This document shows positions 49,041 to 60,483 of a DNA stretch of 64,000 nt, in pieces. Position numbers and translations under genes: made by a program. This DNA is from Littorina saxatilis. Its lineage: Eukaryota; Mollusca; Gastropoda; Littorinimorpha; Littorinidae. The notes under the pieces were generated by a model, which saw nothing but the letters and a program-made list of their open reading frames with translations, was not told where the DNA came from and searched no databases. The stretch covers positions 31,126,760 through 31,190,759 of the forward strand of contig NC_090255.1 in NCBI RefSeq assembly GCF_037325665.1, read 5' to 3'. Numbering within the stretch: the stretch's first letter is position 1; each line of letters starts with the position of its first letter.

Positions 49041-49259
49041 TTGACTCCGCTGAACAAACCACCGCTAGCACGAGGTCTTGTGTTGACAGCTTAGCTGATG
49101 AAGGCTGCAGAACCACAATAGGGAAAGTTTTGTAGAGGAGGTCGGGCTTGTACTAGATCCTTAAATGCCGGAATGAGTGACATGAATGTCACTGCTAATG
49201 TCACACAGATCACAGCACCCATGTTTGTTGTAATCAAGACCGTGTTCATTTGTTTTCAG

Positions 49260-49400
49260 GGAGCAAAGCGGCGCAGTAGAACAAGAGGCAAAGCTACAGG
49301 AGAAGTTTGGTTTGCCTTGAAAGCACGTTTTAAGAGACTTTTTACAGTTTTGAGGTGTGCTTTTTAACTCTGATCCATCTGCAGCTTACAGAAAAGCTTG
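49260..49400 (+). other. probable 3' UTR exon (or alternative last exon) of the CHHC gene
   Basis: Strong acceptor TTTGTTTTCAG before 49260. In one phase it reads EQSGAVEQEAKLQEKFGLP and a stop, which looks protein-like, but no donor upstream supplies that phase. Most simply it is 3' UTR after exon 11. End not determined. Confidence 0.45.
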
Positions 49401-49588
49401 CTTCTAAGCACTGGCTCTTTTGGTTTTGTAAATATATTTTGTACATGCTTCACAGGAAAGTGTGATAGCATGCCTGTCACGAGTACTACCAAGTCAGTGT
49501 AGCACAGCTGTGATTTTCTGACGGGTCTTCAGCATTTTAACTTGAACGGATCAAGAAATCCCCGAAAGAATATGGCACATGTACTTGA

Positions 49589-49591
<3 letters not shown>

Positions 49592-49652
<61 letters not shown>

Positions 49653-49690
49653 CCACACACACACAACCACACACACACAACCACACACAC
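49592..49690. repeat. (CA)n microsatellite
   Basis: CA run with AACCACAC interruptions towards the right. Confidence 0.95.
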
Positions 49691-49818
49691 ACTGGTTTTT
49701 TTTAGTTTTCCGTTTTAATATGTAGTTCTTGGGTACATTACGTGGAACCCCCCTTTTAAGACCTCAATAAATCTGAAAAATAAAGGTCTGAAGAAGGAGG
49801 GAGCCTTAACATGGGGGT

Positions 49819-50180
49819 CAGGGGCGGATCAGTTCATTTTATGGGGGGGGGGGGGGGGGTTTCCAAAAGTATTTTGTGAAGATATGGGTGTGAAGGCGCG
49901 AAGTGCTGAGCCGACGGCGCAAAGCGCCTAGCTTGCTAGGGGGGTCCGGGGGCATGCTCCCCCGGGAAATTTTGAAAAAATGGTGCAATCTGGTGCATTC
50001 TGAGGATGATCATTACCAGTTTCAGGCAGCAGATTTTGTCACTGATTAATACCCCAAAAATTGAAACTCAATGTAAAATAAAGAAATGCACCATAAAAAT
50101 ATTTTTATTTTTTGGCTGGGGGGGGGGGGGGGGGTTCCGGAAACCCCAGAACCCCCCCCCCCCCCTCTCGTCCGCCCCTG
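49819..50180. mobile_element. hAT-like MITE (CAGGGGCGGA ends), second copy
   Basis: Reverse-orientation copy of 22120-22492, flanked by GGGGT at 49814-49818 and 50181-50185. Inserted in CAGTGGAACC-family MITE sequence (about 49743-50296). Confidence 0.85.
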
Positions 50181-50520
50181 GGGGTACATTTACAGAGGTT
50201 ATGGGCAGAAGATCTGAAGAAGCAAGGCTTTACATGTAATACGGAGGCGTCTCACATTTGGTATCTTAAAAGGGGGGGGGGGGGGGGGGGGGTTCCACGG
50301 TATGAGATGATTCAGTTTTGATAATTTTGATGGTAAATGCAGACCTGTGCACACTGAAAACGCTCATCAGTAGTAAACAAACCAAATTTCAGTAGTTTTT
50401 AAAATGTTTCAGTGGTAAGCTGCAACAACAGTTCAAGACATAATTCTGCTCACAAAACTGAAACACAATGACGCAGTAGAATGGGAATTACTATTTATTA
50501 ACAAGCCAAGCTACGTGAAA

Positions 50521-50890
50521 CATCCCCCCGCGGGTAAGGGGGAAGAATTTACCCGATGCTCCCCAGCATGTCGTAAGAGGCGACTAACGGATTCTGTTTC
50601 TCCTTTTACCCTTGTTAAGTGTTTCTTGTATAGAATATAGTCAATTTTTGTAAAGATTTTAGTCAAGCAGTATGTAAGAAATGTTAAGTCCTTTGTACTG
50701 GAAACTTGCATTCTCCCAGTAAGGTAATATATTGTACTACGTTGCAAGCCCCTGGAGCAATTTTTTGATTAGTGCTTTTGTGAACAAGAAACAATTAACA
50801 AGTGGCTCTATCCCATCTCCCCCCTTTCCCCGTCGCGATATAACCTTCGTGGTTGAAAACGACGTTAAACACCAAATAAAGAAAGAAAGG
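50521..50890 (+). mobile_element. SINE-like repeat (AAATAAAGAAAG tail), copy 1
   Basis: Begins CCCCCCGCGGGTAAGGGGG, has GCATGTCGTAAGAGGCGACT, and ends CGACGTTAAACACCAAATAA plus AGAAAGAAAG. Other copies: 52638-53006, 54222-54568, 55955-56292. The tail resembles that of the 46914 SINE, suggesting the same LINE partner. Confidence 0.8.
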
Positions 50891-51084
50891 TGAAACATCA
50901 ACACTGTTGTAACATTTGTTCTGAAAATGTCTTTGGTCTCGTCATTCTGACGTTCATTCATCACTGGACTGTCTTGAGAATAACTGGACTTCCAGCACTG
51001 TTGTGCCGTTTTCTTCTTCTTTGGTGACGGAACTGGTGTCTCCTCTTCACTATCTGAATATCGCACTCTTTTTTTCTTTTCCAT
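50875..51084 (-). CDS. candidate first coding exon, unknown product (copy A)
   Basis: Minus strand from ATG at 51084: MEKKKRVRYSDSEEETPVPS followed by PKKKKTAQQCWKSSYSQDSP and VMNERQNDETKDIF. Basic and acidic-serine patches look like a nuclear protein (PKKKK as a possible localisation signal). Upstream is a GTGAAAC|ATG context. The frame is preserved in copy B (54552-54761). I do not know the family; it may be a gene fragment carried by the duplication. Confidence 0.35.
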
Positions 51085-52635
51085 GTTTCACTTCAATCAC
51101 AAGTTGCCACGCAGACGCTGGACGAACTAAGTCTAAGAACAAAGACTCAATGCTGAGAACACGCGCGCTTCCGGTAAATCGGAAAACGTCTTTTCAGCGC
51201 AACAGCCAACTAATTGGTCAAAACATCTTAAAACAGACAAAAAAGTACAAACATTTTTTTTTGGAGTAAAACATCGGAATTTCGGAATTTTAATTAAAAA
51301 TCCGTAGCACCGTATTCTGCATATAAAAATCGGAGAAATTACGGAGAAACCGTAGATGTGCACAGTTCTGTAAATGCATATTTTTATGGTGCAGCAGCCA
51401 CTGAGGAATGAACATAAAACCATCTAAAACACCCTACGCAGCCTTTTCTTACTGTTTAATTGTGCTAATTTTTTGTTTTTTAAGTTTTTCATTTTTAGTG
51501 CCTGTGAGTGTACTCTGAAAGTCCGATGTCTGAAATATGTGGCGCAGAAAGTTGTCTGTCCTTGATACATTTAGTTGGGTTTTACACCTTATTTTTTTTA
51601 CCAACATTTTACAAGCACCCTTTTTTTGTGTTATTTTTTGTTATGTTTTGATTATTCGTTGAAAGTTAGTTTTTGTCATTGATATTTCATGTATAACGTT
51701 TTATGACTTGAGGTAGTTTTCAGAAATAGAAAGAAATGTATGGTATTGTTGTTTGCTCAATGTTTACAGTTTTGAAATGTGATGACATTTTCCTTGTTTG
51801 TGTATCATTGAGATTGCTTAAAGCCATATGTACTCGATGACTATACACGCTAATTGCTTTACCAACAGCTGGAGACATGCTAAATTAAGTTCCCTTCAAA
51901 ATATTGTGGTCTAGGACCCCTTCAATGTTGAGATATGTTAATTTTCATTTTGATCTGGATCGTCCTATTTATAGATTTGCCAACAGAGGTAGCGTTGACG
52001 CAAGGGAAATAACTCCGCGTCTTTGTTTACATCCAAAGTTTTTGAGACTCTAAAACAAGCTGTAATGCATGTATATGGTCCGTGCATGGCGACATATCGT
52101 CATTACATGGTCTTATGGTGCGTTTGACATCGATTATGGGCAAACTACACTTTGTAAACACGGGAGCGCGTACATATGCCTTTAAGGTGATGTGTGGCAC
52201 TAAAATTAAACTTGGAGAATACATGGAATAACTTAACCTAGTTTTCTTGGTAGTTATTGAAGTGAATTATAACAACAATTGTAAATATTAATGGACACAG
52301 ATCACCGTTGCTATGGAAACAGCCGCCATATTGGATTTCTATGAAACGGATTTACAGCGACATCATACGTCAGAAATGCATGATATTTGGAACAAAGACA
52401 CACATGACTTTTATCTACAATCATATGGAACGATATTTTTACTAAAGATTACAGTTGATTTTATATTAATTTTTGTAATAAGGATTAATGAATTTCTAAC
52501 TGCATATTCATTAATCCTTATTTCAGAAATTAATATATATTCAACTCTAGTCTTTTCTCAAAAAATCGTTTTATATGATTGTAGATAAGTCATGTGTATC
52601 TTTGTGCCAAATATGAAGCATTTCTGATGGATGAT
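50890..52635. repeat. segmental duplication, copy A
   Basis: Matches 54568-55953 nearly base for base, apart from the MITE at 51822-52181, which copy B lacks, and a few small indels. Confidence 0.9.
51822..52181. mobile_element. TTAA MITE with an empty site in copy B
   Basis: Inverted ends AGCCATATGTAC and GTACATATGCCT, with TTAA at 51818-51821 and 52182-52185. Copy B has a single TTAA at 55500-55503 at the matching point. Confidence 0.9.
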
Positions 52636-53228
52636 ACCCCCCGCAGGTTAGGGGGATGAATTTACCCGATGCTCCCCAGCATGTCGTAAGAGGCGACTAA
52701 CAGATTCTGTTTCTCCTTTTACCCTTGTTAATTGTTTCTTGTATAGAATATAGTCAATTTTTGTAAAGATTTTAGTCAAGCAGTATGTAAGAAATGTTAA
52801 GTCCTTTGTACTGGAAACTTGCATTCTCCCAGTAAGGTCATATATTGTACTACGTTGCAAGCCCCTGGAGCAATTTTTTGATTAGTGCTTTTGTGAACAA
52901 GAAACAATTAACAAGTGGCTCTATCCCCTCTCCCCCCTTTCCCCGTCGCGATATAACCTTGAACGGTTGAAAACGACGTTAAACACCAAATAAAGTAAAG
53001 AAAGATGATGGATGATGTTGCTGTAAAACCGTTTCCTACAAATCCAATATGGCGCTGTTTAAGCCAGTTTCCATAGCAACGGCAGTCTATGTCCTGTTAC
53101 TGTAGTATTCACATATTTTTTCATTTCTGTTCATAAGTCACTTCAATAACTACCCAGAAAACAAAGTTATTCCATGTATTCTCCAAGTTTAATTTTGGTA
53201 ATTTTAGTGCCTCACATCGCCTTAAAAT
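52182..53228. mobile_element. large foldback element, one arm interrupted by a SINE-like repeat
   Basis: Left arm 52184-52470 (TTAAGGTGATGTGTGGCACT start, ACTTGGAGAATACATGGAAT inside) pairs with 52560-52637 plus 53007-53226. The centre is itself palindromic (AAGGATTAATGAAT and ATTCATTAATCCTT). The SINE-like repeat 52638-53006 sits in the right arm. The left part is also in copy B (55500-55954). Confidence 0.8.
52638..53006 (+). mobile_element. SINE-like repeat (AAATAAAG tail), copy 2
   Basis: See 50521-50890. Confidence 0.85.
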
Positions 53229-53253
53229 GGCCTTTGAAAACTTGCTGTTGTTT

Positions 53254-53336
53254 AGGCGCTTAGAACTATATAAGAATTTGTGCCATATAAATACCCTTAT
53301 TATTATCATTATTATTATTATTATTATTATTATAAG
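53254..53336 (+). repeat. SINE tail with (ATT)n
   Basis: GGCGCTTAGAACTATATAAG then ATTATTATT; resembles the SINE tail at 23918-23985. Confidence 0.5.
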
Positions 53337-53484
53337 GTGTGACGGAGAAATATTAGAGAAATTTAAGTCTTTGTTTTCATATTGTTTGTGTTTAAAAAAA
53401 AAAAAGGAACAGGTTAATGGAGATATCAACAGATTGTGGACAAATTTACCAATATGTTTTGAACCAAAATATGGCGTATACATG

Positions 53485-53828
53485 GGGCGGGGATGTAGCT
53501 CAGTCGGTAGCGCGCTGGATTTGTATCCAGTTGGCCGCTGTCAGCGTGAGTTCGTCCCCACGTTCGGCGAGAGATTTATTTCTCAGTCAACTTTGTGTGC
53601 AGACTCTCCTCGGTGTCCGAACACCCCTGTGTGTACACGCAAGCACAAGACCAAGTGCGCACGAAAAAGATCCTGTAATCCATGTCAGAGTTCGGTGGGT
53701 TATAGAAACACGAAAATACCCAGCATGCTTCCTCCGAAAGCGGAGTATGGCTGCCTAAATGGCGGGGTAAAAACGGTCATACACGTAAAAGCCGTGGGAG
53801 TTTCAGCCCATGAACGAACAAACAAACC
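53485..53828 (+). mobile_element. tRNA-derived SINE, full length, first type
   Basis: Head GGGGATGTAGCTCAGTCGGT (box A) with a tRNA-like anticodon arm (CTGGATTTGTATCCAG) and a degenerate box B; central GTCAACTTTGTGTGCAGAC; body CAAGCACAAGACCAAGTGCG; tail GGTAAAAACGGTCATACACG and CCCATGAACGAACAAACAAA. Confidence 0.9.
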
Positions 53829-54221
53829 ACATACATATATGTCCCAAATAGGAAATTCCCTGTGAGGACGTTAAGCCCCTTCTGTTCTTCTGACATTCTT
53901 GGACTTAACAGGGTCTAATCTCTGTACATACCAAAAGTTTGGTGATATCAGACGCGTGTTACTTTGTTTACAATACTTCAGTGCATATTTTCTGTCAAAT
54001 CTGTCAATTTTGGGTGAAATTTCCACAACATGAGTGCTGGCATCAAGTACATTCAGAAGCTTGAAATTTCCAAACTAAGAAAGATAGCATGACTCTGGTT
54101 TTTGCAGGGTTTTCAGCATCCTTTTGTGAAAGAAAATTCCAAAATATTGTGTTTTCTTGTCCGCTGTCACATGTATTTTAGTTACAGTGGAACCCCCCTT
54201 TTCAGACAGTACAACCCCCCG

Positions 54222-54568
54222 CGGGTTAGGGGGAAAAATTTACCTGATGCTCCCCAGCGACTAACGGATTCTGTTTCTCCTTTTACCCTTGTTAAGTGTT
54301 TCTTGTATAGAATATAGTCAATTTTTGTAAAGATTTTAGTCAAGCAGTATGTAAAAAATGTTAAGTCCTTTGTACTGGAAACTTGCATTCTCCCAGTAAG
54401 GTAATATATTGTACTACGTTGCAAGCCCCTGGAGCAATTTTTTGATTAGTGCTTTTGTGAACAAGAAACAATTAACAAGTGGCTCTATCCCATCTCCCCC
54501 CTTTCCCCGTCGCGATATAACCTTCGTGGTTGAAAACGACGTTAAACACCAAATAAAGAAAGAAAGGT
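54222..54568 (+). mobile_element. SINE-like repeat (AAATAAAG tail), copy 3
   Basis: See 50521-50890; lacks the CATGTCGTAAGAGG part of the head. Confidence 0.85.
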
Positions 54569-54761
54569 GAAACATCAACACTGTTGTAACATTTGTTCTG
54601 AAAATGTCTTTGGTCTCGTCATTCTGACGTTCATTCATCACTGGACTGTCTTGAGAATAACTGGACTTCCAGCACTGTTGTGCCGTTTTCTTCTTCTTTG
54701 GTGACGGAACTGGTGTCTCCTCTTCACTATCTGAATATCGCACTCTTTTTTTCTTTTCCAT
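54552..54761 (-). CDS. candidate first coding exon, unknown product (copy B)
   Basis: Same peptide as 50875-51084, residue for residue. Confidence 0.35.
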
Positions 54762-55953
54762 GTTTCACTTCAATCACAAGTTGCCACGCAGACGCTGGAC
54801 GAACTAAGTCTAAGAACAAAGACTCAATGCTGAGAACACGCGCGCTTCCGGTAAATCGGAAAACGTCTTTTCAGCGCAACAGCCAACTAATTGGTCAAAA
54901 CATCTTAAAACAGAAAAAAAAGTACAAACATTTTTTTTTGGAGTAAAACATCGGAATTTCGGAATTTTAATTAAAAATCCGTAGCACCGTATTCTGCATA
55001 TAAAAATCGGAGAAATTACGGAGAAACCGTAGATGTGCACAGTTCTGTAAATGCATATTTTTATGGTGTAGCAGCCACTGAGGAATGAACATAAAACCAT
55101 CTAAAACACCCTACGCAGCCTTTTCTTACTGTTTGGGCTAATTGTGCTAATTTTTTGTTTTTTAAGTTTTTCATTTTTAGTGCCTGTGAGTGTACTCTGA
55201 AAGTCCGATGTCTGAAATATGTGGCGCAGAAAGTTGTCTGTCCTTGATACATTTAGTTGGGTTTTACACCTTATTTTTTTTACCAACATTTTACAAGCAC
55301 CCTTTTTTTGTGTTATTTTTTGTTATGTTTTGATTATTCGTTGAAAGTTAGTTTTTGTCATTGATATTTCATGTATAACGTTTTATGACTTGAGGTAGTT
55401 TTCAGAAATAGAAAGAAATGTATGGTATTGTTGTTTGCTCAATGTTTACAGTTTTGAAATGTGATGACATTTTCCTTGTTTGTGTATCATTGAGATTGCT
55501 TAAGGTGATGTGTGGCACTAAAATTAAACTTGGAGAATACATGGAATAACTTAACCTAGTTTTCTTGGTAGTTATTGAAGTGACTTATAACAACAATTGT
55601 AAATATTAATGGACACAGATCACCGTTGCTATGGAAACAGCAGCCATATTGGATTTCTATGAAACGGATTTACAGCGACATCATACGTCAGAAATGCATG
55701 ATATTTGGAACAAAGACACACATGACTTTTATCTACAATCATATAGAACAATATTTTTACTAAAGATTACAGTTGATTTTATATTAATTTTTGTAATAAG
55801 GATTAATGAATTTCTAACTGCATATTCATTAATCCTTATTTCAAAAATTAATATATATTCAACTCTAGTCTTTTCTCAAAAAATCGTTTTATATGATTGT
55901 AGATAAGTCATGTGTATCTTTGTGCCAAATATGAAGCATTTCTGATGGATGAT
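54568..55953. repeat. segmental duplication, copy B
   Basis: See 50890-52635. Lacks the TTAA MITE; has a short extra GGGCTAATT near 55135. Confidence 0.9.
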
Positions 55954-55954
55954 A

Positions 55955-56292
55955 CCCCCCGCAGGTTAGGGGGATGAATTTACCCGATGCTCCCCAGCAT
56001 GTCGTAAGAGGCGACTAACAGATTCTGTTTCTCCTTTTACCCTTGTTAATTGTTTCTTGTATAGAATATAGTCAATTTTTGTAAAGATTTTAGTCAAGCA
56101 GTATGTAAGAAATGTTAAGTCCTTTGTACTGAAAACTTGCATTCTCCCAGTAAGGTAATATATTGTACTACGTTGCAAGCCCCTGGAGCAATTTTTTGAT
56201 TAGTGCTTTTGTGAACAAGAAACAATTAACAAGTGGCTCTATCCCATCTCCCCCCCTTTCCCTGTCGCAATATAACCTTCGTGGTTGAAAAC
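55955..56292 (+). mobile_element. SINE-like repeat (AAATAAAG tail), copy 4, tail missing
   Basis: Matches the others up to CTTCGTGGTTGAAAAC and then diverges. Confidence 0.8.
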
Positions 56293-56455
56293 CCCCAGTA
56301 AAATAATTCAAAACAAAAAGGTTAATAAGTCAACCACCTTTTTTCTTTGCACAGATGTGTCCATATTGCTTAGAGGAACCTGTGCACAAAATGTGTAATG
56401 TATCTGTCGAGCGATTTGAACACACAAGTAACCCCTTAAAAGGGGGGTTCCACTG

Positions 56456-57850
56456 AAGCAGATTTAACAGGTTTTTAAGGGGATGCATACAATCAGATTA
56501 ATCAATTCATTTTCTGGCTACGGGTGTTTGCCTGCATTGAAATGTATATATGCATGTACACTGCACCTGGTGTACATGTAATGTGTATATTTTTGCAGTG
56601 CTGCTAAACCCCAAGTACACAGATTATCTGCCTATTTCTGATTCTACTTTTTCTGTTTCTGTTTGCCATGTATGATTAATGATGCTGCATATTCGAGTCC
56701 CAAGTTAGGTTAAAATACTCATTATTACTCTCTGATTTGAAGGCAGCGCCTGTATTGCACAAGTGGAATCTAGATTAGAAACTTGTGTTTGTGCGTGTGT
56801 GTAATTCCTGCTGTGGCGGCGTTCATGGCAGGAATCCTGATTTTTACAATGTTAAAACGTTGTCTGTTGTTAATTCATTCACTCATGCAAGGTTCTGATG
56901 AGTTTGGGTGTGTATGAAGCCTTGTTTGCGATTCCTGCTGTGCGCCTTTTAAACAAAGAAAGAAAAGATACCAGTGTTTTTGTATTTTTGCTCCGTTTGT
57001 GTTTGTGTGTGAGTGCGTGCGTGCGTCCGTGCTCATGCAAATGTGTGTACATATACCTGCTTCAGCAAAAACAATACAAGCGAGATAAGCGAGAATTCCA
57101 ACTCGGGTGATGATTTTTCTCAGCATTCTGACGGGTGTACAACAAACAGATTTTGTGAAACTGACCACGGCTTACAGCAAATTCAAGTCATCTTGCATAA
57201 GACTGATTGCTTATATATATACGCCTCTTTGGCTGTAGGGCATTAGTCTTTAAATCCTAATGGAAAAGCAAAGGATTTTGAGCAGAAGTGAACATTCAGT
57301 GTACATATTCTTAGGCCTGACTTCGGTGCACGCACAGACTGCAACATTGCTATAGAAAGCTCTAAACACAAGTTTAACAAGAAAGAATAAGAATAAGACT
57401 GAGACCAAAAAAAACCAGATAGACATTGACAGGAATGAACAATCACAGACAGACAGACGGACAGATAGAAGTACACACGGACAGACAATTAAAGACGGAC
57501 AGAGACAAAGAAAAGGCATTTATCCAGTAATTGTTACACTTCACAACTGATTATTTGATTTACTTTATCTGAACACACACACACACACATTGTTTCTCTT
57601 GTTTGTTCTCAATATGGCCTGGTACTGCATCTCAATTGAGAAGAAAATTAACTTAAAAAGGGGTTAGATGAGACCATTTGATGGACGTAGTTTTGCTCAC
57701 TTCACATTTAATTTTAATAGCTTGTTTGTGAAGTTTATTGTGATAGTGTTTAACTAAATCTGCCGCACATTTTTTAAGCGAAATTGAGACTACTTTATCG
57801 GTCAGATTTAGATACACTGTTAACCTGCAAAGACAGAAAAGCAAAATTAG
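56456..57850. other. 1.4 kb without a supported gene
   Basis: TG-rich and GACA-rich short repeats (57420-57490), (AC)n at 57573-57590, no coding signal. Confidence 0.5.
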
Positions 57851-58206
57851 GCCTAAAAAAAAAATGGTCTGTTTCTGGTAACATGGCTAAAAAAAATAGG
57901 GTCGGTAGGTAGGTTTTTTTTATTATTTTTTTATTACCCTAAATGTAGAACAATAAAACTAACTTTAAAAATCGCGCAAAGAGACTGGATTCACTATACA
58001 TAGAGACAAGACACTCAACACATTTACAAATCGTCAGCGGACTTTCGTTTTCACACGTTTTTGTTGTTCATTTTCTCACCCTGTCCTTTACCACCAAAAA
58101 AACAAAACAAAAATTTTGAGTTTGGAAAAAAAAAGTTTAGGGTCGGCGCCGAAATTTAGGGTCGGTTGGGTGACCAGAAACAGACAAATTTTTTTTGTTG
58201 GCCTTA
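57851..58206. mobile_element. AGGCC...GGTAAC MITE family, copy 4
   Basis: AGGCCTAAAAAAAA and GGTCTGTTTCTGGTAACATG at the left; GACCAGAAACAGAC and TTGGCCTTAG at the right; TAGGGTCGG inside both ends. Confidence 0.75.
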
Positions 58207-58500
58207 GCACAAAGTTGTGGTAATAAATTGATTGAACGTGAAAATTTAGTGTTGTATCTACACTACATTGCGCTCAAAAGCAGAACCTATCAGCCCCTCA
58301 CTTCGTTTAGCCCGCCAGCAGAGACGGTTGACTGGGGTGTGGCCGCTGTTTTAACAGCTTTCTTGGAGCCAGAAGTGAGAGTTGGGTGCTGGTGGAGGAC
58401 CAGTGTTCCTGTCCATCCCAAAAGGGAGCTGCTGCCATCTCTCACCAGACATCCTATACACCCCAAAAAATGTTGGGTTTTCTGCTCAGGCTTCTCGAGG
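58207..58500 (+). other. candidate exon with strong donor
   Basis: An open frame of about 95 codons ends at CTTCTCGAG|GTAAGTATA (donor at 58500-58501). It could be an upstream exon of the P450 gene or of an unknown gene. The peptide (TVDWGVAAVLTAFLEPEVRV) is not recognised. Confidence 0.25.
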
Positions 58501-58642
58501 TAAGTATATATAGTAGTACTAGTAGTGGTTAGTGACTGGATTGGTATCCTTGAGCCTCACGGCTTTTTTCGCGTCCCATCTCATTATCAAATTTGTTGCA
58601 GGTCAATCCTATTAACATGCTCAAAGTCGTATTTACTCAATA

Positions 58643-58960
58643 TCAATTATCGTACAGATAAAGTGACTCAGTCATAAGTTTTTGTATGTCCAGCAGAGTT
58701 TTGAAAGTGTTAATAGTTTGTCCATTTTTAACAACATCAGACAGTGTGTTCCATGATGGTGCAACTCTGTTAGAAAAGGAATGTTTCCGGATATTAGTTT
58801 GACTAAATTCAATCAAGATTTTGTCCGTATTTTTCCTCGTTACATCAGTGGTAGACTTCTTGAAAAAAGAATGGTTAATGGTTAGGGTTAGAGTGTTGGT
58901 TACTGCTAGTATAACAGGCAAACATAATGTGCCAAAATAGATTAATAAACAAAAGGGTGA
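58643..58960 (-). mobile_element. LINE reverse-transcriptase C-terminal fragment
   Basis: Minus-strand peptide RKHSFSNRVAPSWNTLSDVV followed by KNGQTINTFKTLLD is the C-terminal block common to CR1/Jockey-type LINE proteins. Only the end remains, next to a (CA)n tract (58969-58994). Confidence 0.65.
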
Positions 58961-58965
58961 ACTGT

Positions 58966-58999
<34 letters not shown>

Positions 59000-59000
<1 letters not shown>

Positions 59001-60480
59001 CAAACACTTGGTGAAGTCTTGCAGGTGGTGCCAAATTTTCATGGAGATGATGGCACGATGTCCTGACTAAAAGGACATTGATCTCTAGACACAGACACAG
59101 AATTAGTGCAAAGACAGAGTCCTGGTGAAAATGCATGTCCCATTTTATTTGATGTTCAGAAAGAAAACATAGAAAGATAGTAAGATGCGCTGAGTGTGGG
59201 GACTATGTCAGTGACCATAATTATCGTCTGCTATCAATCAAGGTACGTTACTCTTGGTGATAAACAAGACAGGAAAACGCTACTCTCAGCTCCCATTGAC
59301 CAGGCAAGTTGCAAAACTTTTCGCGATCTTTTTGTTTTTACGAACTAATATCCGATGATCTACGACAACCTTTGTGTTTTGGGCTGCATAAAGCTTGCTC
59401 GTGGCTTGAAGTTATTAGCGGACATGAAGCAGTCATTGACCAAAGAGTAATTAGGGGATTTTTTTTCTGTCAAATATTTGGTCCTGTGCAAGAAGTTTGA
59501 TTTAGAAATTAGAGAGTTTGACAAGAGCTTGCCTTGTTCATGAGTGGAGAGCGTACATGAACCTAAGTTCTTTGGAAAATGAACAAATTAAGGAAATAAC
59601 TAAGGCCGCATTCTATCCTCTGAAAGTTACACCTGAGATTTTTTTTTTATCTCCTCCGGTCAGGGTCTAATGAAAAGGGCATGTGAAGCGGCAATTTAAT
59701 ATCAGTTTTGTTCAGTTGTGTTGTTTGGGCATGGGGTCGGGATTGATCACGCTCGGTGCACGCATGTCCTTGGTGTATTTTGCTCTTTTGATAAGGGGAT
59801 GTCAATCAGTGTTGCTTTTGTTTCTTCTTTGGTTGATCAGCAGAGCACAATAACACAAACAGTCATGTGATCTGACAGAAAGAGATTAAGAAGAACAAAC
59901 AAGCCTTCCATTTAAAGGTCAAATTTGGACTTGATCGTGATAGCTAGCACACCGGTGAAGACTGATAGTCCCCTATTCATTTTTGGTTGTAGGAGAGCTA
60001 GCGAGGTTTATCTCCTGTAGAAGTCAAGGAATGCCACGTATTGAAAAACATTTTTAGATTCGAAGTGGATTCACACCGCGCGGCGCGTTGTGCAGCGTTA
60101 CAATTTACAACGCGCGGCGCTACGAGGAGCGCTGCGATTCACGACGCGCGATGTATTCTGCTGTTACATTTTCTTCACAATCGCAAAGTTTACAACAGCT
60201 ACATCTATCTGATCTATTTGAGAAATAAAACTCAATAAAACGAAAAACAGAGCTCCATTCTCTCTCTCTCACTCTTTCAACTGAGTTCACCATATATCGC
60301 TGCGCCGATGTAAAACGTGCCTAAGTTCCGGCCTTGAATACTTGGCAGTCATATCACTACATGTCATTGCAATGGCTTCTACTATATATGGAAAGCAGCT
60401 GAGTTTTTAAACTGGGATGACGTTTTTAAACAAGTATCCGATTACAGTGCGCAGAACCGCTGTTAATCGGTGTAACTTTA
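59000..60480. other. 1.5 kb without a supported gene
   Basis: No exon or recognised repeat apart from a GC-rich patch at 60066-60150 (CGCGCGGCGCGTTGTGCAGC), related to 60908-61012. Confidence 0.5.
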
Positions 60481-60483
60481 GTT

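Larger units (their letters stand above)
54184..56455. mobile_element. CAGTGGAACCCCCC MITE split by segmental-duplication copy B
   Basis: Left end ACAGTGGAACCCCCCTTTT at 54184, right end AAAAGGGGGGTTCCACTG ending 56455. Everything between about 54215 and 56300 is copy B with its flanking SINE-like repeats. Confidence 0.6.
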
